Source: DATMER01 sp035556715
Lineage (GTDB): Bacteria > Acidobacteriota > Thermoanaerobaculia > Multivoradales > UBA5704
Reading direction: 5' to 3'
Assembly (NCBI GenBank): GCA_035556715.1
Contig: DATMER010000142.1
Location: 37,716 to 101,715, forward strand
DNA: 64,000 nucleotides
The position numbers and the translations under genes were made by a program. The notes under the pieces are model-generated. The model had not been told where the DNA came from. It saw only the letters and a list, made by a program, of their open reading frames with translations, and ran no database searches. Shown here piece after piece: positions 1 through 7,200 of this stretch; the first letter of the stretch is position 1, and every line of letters begins with the position of its first letter.

Positions 1-235
1 AGTTGTATTCCGCGGTACACCCGAGCGCCTGGATGGGAGTGGGCAGGAGCCACGGCAGGACCGCCTGCTCCTCCGCGCACGCCGGCGGCGATGGAGCCGT
101 AGCGCTCTCCGGCGCGGCTTCGGCTTCCACCTTGGCCGGCGCCCGTTCCGCGGCGGGAGTCTCGGCCAGGAGGGCGGCGGGATGTGCGCTCAACCCCGCG
201 AAAACAAGGACAGCCAGCAGCAATGTCTTCTTCAT
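1..235 (-). CDS. Secreted protein of unknown function, 5' part only
   Basis: The window edge cuts this minus-strand gene; about 78 N-terminal residues are visible. It begins MKKTLLLAVLVFAG and continues to a plausible signal-peptidase site after LLAE, so the product is exported. The mature part starts with an Ala/Pro/Glu-rich stretch followed by CAEE and CTAEY, two cysteines that could form a disulfide. The start is supported by a strong ribosome binding site, GGAAAGGAGA, seven bases upstream of ATG. No family recognised. Confidence 0.75.
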   Translation of the reverse strand, partial: MKKTLLLAVLVFAGLSAHPAALLAETPAAERAPAKVEAEAAPESATAPSPPACAEEQAVLPWLLPTPIQALGCTAEYN

Positions 236-790
236 TTTGTTCTCCTTTCCTTGCCTAGGGCGTTCACTTCCAACCACCTCTTGGCGCACAACTCAGAGTC
301 GACGTGCACCGTCCCTAGGATTAGGGCGCTTCCCTCGTGTCCTACACCGGATGCCGGTCCGAACGGACGCCCGTCGCAAGATTCGCAAGATCATAGACTT
401 AAGAAGATTACGCCCCTGCTCTGAGACTGTCAATCATGAGCGAGTAAATAGCCGGGCTCCATCCCCCATCAGAAGCACACAGGATGAGGATCGGCTCCAA
501 CACGACCATCGAAAACCCCTTCACAATCAGCAGTTCGAGGATGAGGGTGCATCCAAACCCTGCCATAGGCATTCTCGGGACGGGGTTTCTGGAGCCTTAT
601 CAGTTTCGCCCATTGACATATGAGCTCCGAGCTGTCGCGGAGCAGAGCCAAGGGCCGGCGAGACGCCGGGGCGCCCAATGGGGAGAGCCCGCGGGGGTGG
701 AATCTTCCCTCTCTGAGGCACTCTCTCCTATAGAGGCCCACTCCGGCGGCAATGGCGCCGTCTCGAGATCGGCCTTAAGGAGTGGATGCC
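236..790. other. Intergenic region, no gene recognised
   Basis: This 555-base stretch separates the minus-strand secreted protein from the plus-strand secreted peptide, so it should hold two divergent promoters. Several open frames cross it on both strands, but none has a ribosome binding site or protein-like composition. I see no clear promoter hexamers and no RNA gene. Confidence 0.5.
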
Positions 791-1072
791 ATGGGTCCAT
801 GTTCCTTGCGCCGCCGGCTCCCCGCTCTCGTCCTTTTGGGGGGCCTCGTGCTCTTGCCCGCGGCTGCCCGGGCCTTGCCGGTCCATCCCGGACAGGAGGG
901 TCCCGCCGCTGTCCGGGTGCAGGTGCGGGGGGTGCTGGAGTGGCTGGGTCAGGTGTTCTCCAGCGCCTGGGCTGGTGAGTCCCCAGACAACGGGATGATG
1001 ATCGACCCCAACGGCCAGCCGACTTCCAATACCGAAGGGGACAACGGGATGCTGATCGACCCCGACGGTTAG
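791..1072 (+). CDS. Small secreted peptide with duplicated DNGM-IDP motif
   Basis: A 93-residue product with a clear export signal (MGPCSLRRRLPALVLLGGLV, cleavage near ARA-L). The mature part ends with two near-identical decapeptides, DNGMMIDPNG and DNGMLIDPDG, 18 codons apart, and the second is the very C-terminus. The ATG at 791 is preferred over an in-frame GTG at 782 because TAAGGAG lies eight bases before it. The D-x-N/D-G pattern could bind calcium or be a processed peptide; neither is shown. The next gene encodes a zinc-finger/TPR protein, a class that often senses peptides or partners. Function unknown. Confidence 0.7.
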   Translation: MGPCSLRRRLPALVLLGGLVLLPAAARALPVHPGQEGPAAVRVQVRGVLEWLGQVFSSAWAGESPDNGMMIDPNGQPTSNTEGDNGMLIDPDG

Positions 1073-1105
1073 GTCCGGGCTCGGGGCCGGCTCGTGAAGA
1101 TCGGC

Positions 1106-1135
1106 CCCAACTTTTTTCTCCAGCCGTGTCACAAT
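1106..1135 (+). promoter_or_regulatory. Possible ECF-type promoter before the TPR gene
   Basis: AAC at 1109-1111 followed by a T-run, a 16-base spacer and CGTGTCAC resembles the AAC/GTC pattern of ECF sigma promoters. It also resembles the two motifs at 44126-44218. It lies 56 bases before the TPR gene start. Inference from pattern only. Confidence 0.3.
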
Positions 1136-1191
1136 TCACGCCTCTGCGGCAACTCTTATCTAGAGACGCATCATGACCGGGAGGAGAGCCC

Positions 1192-2442
1192 ATGGAGCAT
1201 CCGACGCTGGAGACGATGGCGAAATGGTTGGCGGGACGGCTGGAGCATGAAGCTGTCCTTCGGGAGATCGTGCCGCACCTGCAGGATCACTGTCCGGTCT
1301 GCCGGGAGCAGTACGAGCAGATCCGGCGGCTGACCAGGGAGGCTGGACACAGCGACGAGGAAGTCGGCGTCGTGGAGTGGCGGGAGGCTCCGGAGCTGCT
1401 CGGACGCCTGGAGGAGCTCCCCTTCCCGGAGCAGATCCGGCAGATTGAGGAGGACGAGGCGCTCCACACCTGGGGGCTCTGCCAGCTTCTGCTGCAGCGC
1501 AGCCGGGAGGTCGTGTCCGAGAATCCAAGAAAGGCCCTCGAGCGGGCTGAGCTGGCCGTGGCGGTATCCCACCACCTGGGCGCGGCCTATGACCTGGGCT
1601 GGGTGCTCGACCTGAGAGCGCGGGCTTACGCCCACCTGGGAAACGCCCGCCGGGTGGTCGGCGAGCTGTTGAGCGCGGAGGCCTCCTTCCGGAAAGCGGA
1701 GTCCTTGCTGGCGCAAAGCCGGACGGGGAATCTCTGGGCCGAGGCAGAGGTCCTGGACATGAAGGGCTCGCTGAGAATGGACCAGAGGAGGTTCGAGGAG
1801 GCCCGGAAGCTCTTCGACCGGGCTCGGGAGCTCTATCGCGAGGAAGGAGATTCACACGGCACCGCCAAGGTCTTTCTCAAGCAAGCCAAGCTCTTTCGGG
1901 AGATGGAGGATCTGGAGCAGGCGATCGCCTGGCTGCAGCGGAGTCCCGAGGAGATCGACTCTGTCCAGGAGCCTCATCTATTCGCGGCTGCAATGCACAA
2001 TCTGTTGGCTACTCTCGCCCTGGCGGGCCGGTTCGGCGAGGCGCTGGAGCTGCTCCCCGAGGTCCGGTCTCTCCTCCGGGAAACGGCTCGCCCCCTGGAT
2101 TGGGTGAGGCTGCGCTGGACCGAGGGGAGCATCGCCTTCGGCCTGGGCCGGCTCGACGAGGCCGAGGCCGCGTATCGGGAGGTCCATCGAGAGTTTCTGA
2201 AGCACGGGGTGCTCTACAGCGTGGCGCTGGTTTCGCTCGATCTGGCGCTGTTGCTGTCCGGGCAGGGGCGCACCGACGAGCTGAAGCGCCTTGCGGCCGA
2301 GCTGATGGAGATCTTCGCGGCGCAGGAGGTCCATCGCGAGGCCACGGCCGCCCTCGTCCTCTTCCAGCGCGCCTGCGAAGAGGAGCGAGTCACGGCGGAG
2401 CTGATCTCCCGGCTCTCGGTGCTCCTGCGGAGGAAGGGGTAG
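1192..2442 (+). CDS. Zinc-finger/TPR-repeat cytoplasmic protein
   Basis: 416 residues, no signal or membrane segment. Residues 29-37 contain H-x4-C-x2-C (HLQDHCPVC), like the zinc site of ZAS-type anti-sigma factors. From about residue 90 to the end the protein is all-helical with repeated 34-residue-like TPR pairs (alternating A/G/L positions, for example RAYAHLGN, AAMHNLLATLALAGR, WTEGSIAFGLGRLDEA). ATG at 1192 has GGGAGGAG eight bases upstream. The combination of a zinc finger with TPRs suggests a scaffold or peptide-responsive regulator, possibly of the secreted peptide just upstream. That link is inferred from adjacency. Confidence 0.75.
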   Translation: MEHPTLETMAKWLAGRLEHEAVLREIVPHLQDHCPVCREQYEQIRRLTREAGHSDEEVGVVEWREAPELLGRLEELPFPEQIRQIEEDEALHTWGLCQLLLQRSREVVSENPRKALERAELAVAVSHHLGAAYDLGWVLDLRARAYAHLGNARRVVGELLSAEASFRKAESLLAQSRTGNLWAEAEVLDMKGSLRMDQRRFEEARKLFDRARELYREEGDSHGTAKVFLKQAKLFREMEDLEQAIAWLQRSPEEIDSVQEPHLFAAAMHNLLATLALAGRFGEALELLPEVRSLLRETARPLDWVRLRWTEGSIAFGLGRLDEAEAAYREVHREFLKHGVLYSVALVSLDLALLLSGQGRTDELKRLAAELMEIFAAQEVHREATAALVLFQRACEEERVTAELISRLSVLLRRKG

Positions 2443-2497
2443 GAGAAGGATGTGTCGCAACCCGAATCGGGAGCCCGTCCAGATGCAGCATCTCAAC

Positions 2498-2545
2498 TCC
2501 AGACGGGAGCGTCGCAACCCGGGGTGGGGAGGAGTCCCGTCTGGA
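2498..2545. repeat. 11-bp perfect inverted repeat plus direct repeat
   Basis: TCCAGACGGGA at 2498-2508 is exactly complementary to TCCCGTCTGGA at 2535-2545. The same region also carries a degenerate direct repeat beginning GTCGCAACCCG at about 2454 and 2511. It lies just beyond the TPR gene and before an RHS core remnant. It may be a transcription end or the scar of a rearrangement. Confidence 0.45.
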
Positions 2546-2560
2546 TGCGGATCGTCACAT

Positions 2561-2608
2561 GATAGCTGATTCCGCCGGCCCAGCCGGCCACCGAGGTGAG
2601 GAAACCAG
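2561..2608 (-). pseudogene. Short RHS core remnant
   Basis: About 48 bases match the RHS core at about 6112-6158 with few differences (shared blocks GATAGCTGAT and CAGCCGGCCACCGAGGTGAG). It is too short to code for anything. It marks the downstream edge of the RHS toxin-tip region, as expected where displaced RHS tips recombine through core homology. Confidence 0.6.
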
Positions 2609-2626
2609 GTTGATGGCTACTCTTGC

Positions 2627-3004
2627 TCACCAAAAGCGGCCGAGTTTGCCCCTGACGAACTCGAGAAAGCCTTTCTCCTCGGGGTGCCGCCAGGTGCCTC
2701 CAGCAAGCAGCCTATCGAGTCTCACCACGAAATCATCCAGAAGGTCCATGCGATCGGGATAGCCTGCTGCCATCTCAGAGGAGTAGCGTTTGCCATCCCT
2801 GATCAGACTAATTTCATCCTCCTGAATCGAAATGTCGTACTCGTGGCCACCGGCGAGAAACTTAGCACAAAAGTAGCTGTACGCCTCGTTCGTCTCATAC
2901 TCGAAGATGGGTGCAGTAAGGCCATGGTCGAGCAGCAGTTTCTTCACTCGTTCCAAAGCGACAGCTTGGAACTCACCTGATACTCCTGCGGCTCCGGGCT
3001 TCAT
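2627..3004 (-). CDS. Putative immunity protein of orphan RHS tip
   Basis: 125 residues, cytoplasmic, acidic, no family recognised. Its ATG overlaps the stop of the orphan RHS tip in an ATGA (3001-3004), so the two are translationally coupled. Small acidic genes directly after an RHS toxin tip are usually the cognate immunity genes; the assignment rests on that context. Visible features are a helix-rich N-terminus (QAVALERVKKLLLDHG) and a central beta-rich stretch (YDISIQEDEISLIRDGKRY). Confidence 0.65.
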   Translation of the reverse strand: MKPGAAGVSGEFQAVALERVKKLLLDHGLTAPIFEYETNEAYSYFCAKFLAGGHEYDISIQEDEISLIRDGKRYSSEMAAGYPDRMDLLDDFVVRLDRLLAGGTWRHPEEKGFLEFVRGKLGRFW

Positions 3005-3783
3005 GGCTTACCTTTCAAATAGCGGACCACATAAAGGTCAAAGTGCCGTCCCAGGTGCCGAATGGTGAAGTACCGGACATTCCTGTGGTCGCTATGGCCA
3101 ATGCGGAAACGACCCCTGTTCAGCCAGGCACCCCTTCCGAAAAGCGTGGTGGAACTCGTCGAAACGAGAGCAAGCTCGATGTCTCTTGTGATCTCGCCGA
3201 CCAGCTTGCTTTCCTCCATTCCTACCTCTTCCGGGTTCACGAGGCCACTGGCCTCGAAGGGATCCACAAAGGGCACCTCGTTGATCGTTCCTCCGGAGTG
3301 GCTGTTGCCCACCTTGGAGGTACGGCTCACGTGCCTCACTCCCGAGTAGGTGAGGGTCACGTCGTGGGCCGACCCGTCGGGGGGACGGATCGTTCCGGAA
3401 CGGCCGAACGGATCGTAACTCAGGTACTGAGTCAGCTTTGCCGTGTTGCCCTGCTCAGAGACCGAGGTCTTCCAGTGCAGTGCGTTGTAGTTGGTCTGGC
3501 GGATCAAAAAGGTTCCATCCGCCATCTTCGCCTGCTCCTGCCAGAGGCGACCGAAGGAGTCGTACTTGAGGAGCGACTCGGCCAGGGTAGTGTCTCCTCC
3601 GTTGGAGCTGCGCAGGATCTGGACCTGCGCTGGATTGCTGGAATTCAGAGTGCGGGTGTAGACGTAATTGGTCCAGCCGTCATGCCCCGTCTCCGGCTTG
3701 ATCCATACGAGCCAGCCCATGACGTCGTACTCGTAGTCGGTCCTGATCAGCGAGGTATCCCGGCTCGCCTTCACCAGACTCAA
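3001..3783 (-). CDS. Orphan RHS tip: displaced core fragment plus variant C-terminus
   Basis: The first ~170 codons nearly duplicate part of the main RHS protein (DNA 3272-3757 against 6840-7325), ending at GTINEV. After that point the sequence is unrelated: about 90 residues containing GRGAWLNRGRFRIG and ending in a basic LYVVRYLKGKP. This is the layout of a displaced RHS toxin tip, which needs recombination into the main gene to be displayed. There is no signal peptide and the only upstream start is TTG, so it is probably silent or poorly expressed. The toxin class is not certain. LNRG-x2-RIG with an aromatic/His-rich tail recalls tips of other RHS proteins, from memory only. Confidence 0.7.
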   Translation of the reverse strand: MSLVKASRDTSLIRTDYEYDVMGWLVWIKPETGHDGWTNYVYTRTLNSSNPAQVQILRSSNGGDTTLAESLLKYDSFGRLWQEQAKMADGTFLIRQTNYNALHWKTSVSEQGNTAKLTQYLSYDPFGRSGTIRPPDGSAHDVTLTYSGVRHVSRTSKVGNSHSGGTINEVPFVDPFEASGLVNPEEVGMEESKLVGEITRDIELALVSTSSTTLFGRGAWLNRGRFRIGHSDHRNVRYFTIRHLGRHFDLYVVRYLKGKP

Positions 3784-3828
3784 GAGCGGTGCCGGGGGAA
3801 TCTTCCATCAATCACCTCACGCTCCTTC

Positions 3829-4248
3829 TTAGTCGATCTCGGGATTCTTCGATTCCTCTACAAACTTGCGTATTCCTTCCGTAAGCTCACTTGTCTCATT
3901 TCCAATGTCTACCAGGATCATTTCCAAAAAGGAGCTTGCGGCAGCCTCTAGGCTCCGGGTGAAGCTCTCAATACTGCCAGCGCTGACGCGCATATTCTTG
4001 TAGGCAATCATAATTGAGCCGTCCAAAATTTCGAAAACAAGCGCATGCGGCTCATCAACCAGATCGATGACAACACAGCTCTTCGCGCGAATGGCTTGTA
4101 GGCCGCGGATCAAGGCGTCGAGCCACGAATCAATATAGGTGCATCTCGCTTCAATTATCCCAAATCCGTCTGCAATTTCAATTCTGCCCAACAGGGCGTC
4201 AAGTTCCAGACGCCCATACTCTCTGTCAAGCGCCAGTTTAATTGTCAT
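3829..4248 (-). CDS. Putative immunity protein for main RHS toxin
   Basis: 139 residues from MTIKLALDREYG. The start follows the RHS stop almost directly (TAA then T then ATG), and an alternative ATG at 4257 overlaps the RHS stop; either way the genes are coupled. The protein is acidic, with alternating strands and a C-terminal helix ending FVEESKNPEID. No family recognised. Base composition is clearly lower in G+C than the RHS core, as is usual for toxin tip/immunity pairs that move between strains. Confidence 0.65.
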   Translation of the reverse strand: MTIKLALDREYGRLELDALLGRIEIADGFGIIEARCTYIDSWLDALIRGLQAIRAKSCVVIDLVDEPHALVFEILDGSIMIAYKNMRVSAGSIESFTRSLEAAASSFLEMILVDIGNETSELTEGIRKFVEESKNPEID

Positions 4249-4249
4249 A

Positions 4250-7200
4250 TTAAGCATCCGGAATGAAGATGGTCCGCAGGCTGCCGTTGGCATTTACCAC
4301 TACTCGTACACTTACGGTTTTCCCACCTATATTGACTGTTTGCTCGAAAATGCTCCGGCCACCAGAGGTGCTCACAAGATTGCTCTTATTTGCTGCGATT
4401 TGCTTCCCCATCTCTACCTGCTTCTCAAGCGTGAACGATTTGTCAAGTTTCTGGAATTCATCAAGGTGATGAGAAATGTGCTTCATATTTCTCTTGCTTA
4501 CGTCGGCAACAAGGCCAGCGGTCTCGTCAGCCCTTGCGGCTACGTCGTCCGCCCTGCCCGAGACTCTACTGAATAGCCTTCCAAGGCGCCCGGCAATGCC
4601 TACAATAACCAGATCCTCAGGCCCTGGTGCCAATAAGGACGCAATTGCGATCGTCCCCTTTGCGACCGTGGAATCGAATTCGGCTTGTGCGGCAGGATCA
4701 TCGGGAAACATCAAAGGCATGAAGTTTTGATCCACTTGGCCGTCAGGATCGAGGCGGGTAACCGGGTTGTTACGGCTATAGTTGTATCTATTCCAGGTCT
4801 GCGGTTGATTGAGTGCGGCAGACTGACCGGTATCTGCACTGAGAAATCTGCCTGTAAGCGGCGAGCAATGCCGAGCATGCATATAATCCAGATCATCCCC
4901 CGCCCCTGCCAAACTCCCGAGGTCCCGCTCATGCCCGGTAAACTTCATCTGCTCGGCATCCTGGTTGAAAGCCGTGGCCTCCTCACCGAAGGGATAGTAG
5001 ACGTGGTAGGCGACGACTGCCCCGTTCTCTCCCGTGAAGTAGCCGTTGACATCGACGATCAGGTGAGCGGAACCAAAAGGCTGACTGGCGAAGAATGAAA
5101 GGGCACCGTTGCCCAGTTTCAGGATTCCGTTGTTGCCCCGAGCCAGGGTTGCCTTATAGGAGATTGCCGAGGCGGTCGGCCGCGACTCTCCGGCGGGAAA
5201 GGCAGTCATGTCGCCTTGCGTGGATGCATCGACCACGGTGATGTTGGCCGATACCGCGGAAGCGCCGCTTGGAATGCCGCAGATACCGGCCATCTGCACG
5301 GTTCGGGTCTCACCGGCAGCGAGCGGCGCCGATTGATTGCGGCTGTCGAGCACCCGGCAGGGTGTCAGGGTGTGAAAGTCGCCTCCGGAGCCGGCGGCGG
5401 TCACGAGGCGTGGGGTGCCGAGATGATCGAGGTGGAAGTGCCTCGCTCCTTCCGTCGCGTGGCTGGAGGCCAGGAGCTGCGAGCCTCGATAGACGTAGTC
5501 CTTGAAGGTGCTCCAGGAGGTGTGGGCTTCGTATTCCCGGAGCACGCGGCCGTCGAGATCCCGCAGCGCCCAGAGCGAGCCCCCTCCTCCCAACCGGAAG
5601 GACCACAAGCGCTCGTCTCCGGCGGTGTAGAGGTAGCGCCAGTCCTCGGCTCCCGAGACCATCCTCGTCATCTGGTTGAACCGGTCGTACTCGTAGACGT
5701 TGCCGTTCCAGTTGGTGAGGTTGCCGGCGGAATCGTAGACCGTGCCGGTGCCGGAGAGACGGTTCGTCGAGGCGCTCGTCGGCGTCGAGCGGCCGCTCGT
5801 GCCTCCGATCGACTGGATGTTGCCGAAGGGGTCATAGGAATAGCTTTGCCACTTCTGCGTGCCGCCGCCGGTCGGGCCGTCTTGGATCCTCCCTTCGATC
5901 AGACGGCTGACCCGGTCGTAGAGGAAGTACCCGTTGCCGGTCTTGATGACGTTGCCCGAGCCGTCGTAGGCGTAGGCTCCCGTGCTCCAGAGGGTCGCTC
6001 CGTTGAGCGCAGAGGAGATCGAAGAGGGTCTTCCCATCATGTTCGGATCGTTGGCCTGGGTGTCCACCACGCGGTTGGTGTGGGTCACCTGGTTGACCAT
6101 CCCGTTGGGATGATAGCTGATCGCGCTCGCCCAGCCGGCCACCGAGGTGAGGAAACCGTTGGTGTAACCAGGGCTGACCGTGCGCGACACCGGGGTACAG
6201 CCGGCGAAGGCGCACTGGGGATAGCCGATCGATCCGGGATCGCCGAGAGCGTTCCACGTCCAGCTCTGGATGAAGGACTCCGAAGGCGTGCCGTTGAAGA
6301 GCATCTGCGTGGTGCGGCTCGAAGCCCTTCCCTGCCGGCCGCCGTAGGTGTAGCTCTCGGTGACCGCCACCGTGGCGTTGAACGGGGCGCCGACAGAGTT
6401 GTAACGCGTCGCTGACTGAAGCCGGCCGTTCGTCCTCACTCCGGCGGCGTTGGAGGTGCCGTAGGAAAAGGTTTTGAGCACCTGGCCGCCGTTGCCGGTC
6501 ACTTGCGTCAACCTCTCGGCTCGGTCGTAGGTGAAAGTGAGGTTGTGCGGGCCGTCGGCCTTGTTTCGCGCGTGACCGCGGGCGTCGTAGTTGGAGTAGC
6601 TCACAACTCCATTGCCCGAAGCTCCCTTCTCGGGGTGCTGCTCGCTGGTGAGGAAGCCGCGGTTGTCGTAGGTGAACCAGCGGTTCTGGGTTCCCGCCGA
6701 GGTCGACTGCTGGACCCGGCTCAGCCGGTTGCCCACGTCGTAGGAGTAGGTCGTAATTGTGTCCGTTCCGTTGGACTCGGCCTGCTCCTTGACTTGCAAG
6801 AGACGGCCCTGGCGATCGTAGATTTCCTGGGTCGTGGACAGCACCTCGTTGATCGTTCCTCCGGAGTGGCTGTTGCCCACCTTGGAGGTGCGGCTCACGT
6901 GCCTCACTCCCGAGTAGGTGAGGGTCACGTCGTGGGCCGACCCGTCGGGGGGACGAATCGTTCCGGGACGGCCGAACGGATCGTAGCCCAGGTACTGAGT
7001 CAGCTTTGCCGTGTTGCCCTGCTCGGAGACCGAGGTCTTCCAGTGCAGTGCGTTGTAGTTGGTCTGGCGGATCGAAAAGGTTCCGTCCGCCATCTTCGCC
7101 TGCTCCTGCCAGAGGCGACCGAAGGAGTCGTACTTGAGGAGCGACTCGGCCAGGGTAGTGTCTCCTCCGTTGGAGCTGCGCAGGATCTGGACCTGCGCTG

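Noticed and set aside
3..623. 206-codon plus-strand frame at the left edge
   Set aside because: Antisense to a gene with a signal peptide and strong ribosome binding site; extends through intergenic DNA with no protein-like pattern.
2684..2980. Plus-strand frame opposite the orphan-tip immunity gene
   Set aside because: The minus-strand gene is coupled to the RHS tip by ATGA overlap and has better composition.
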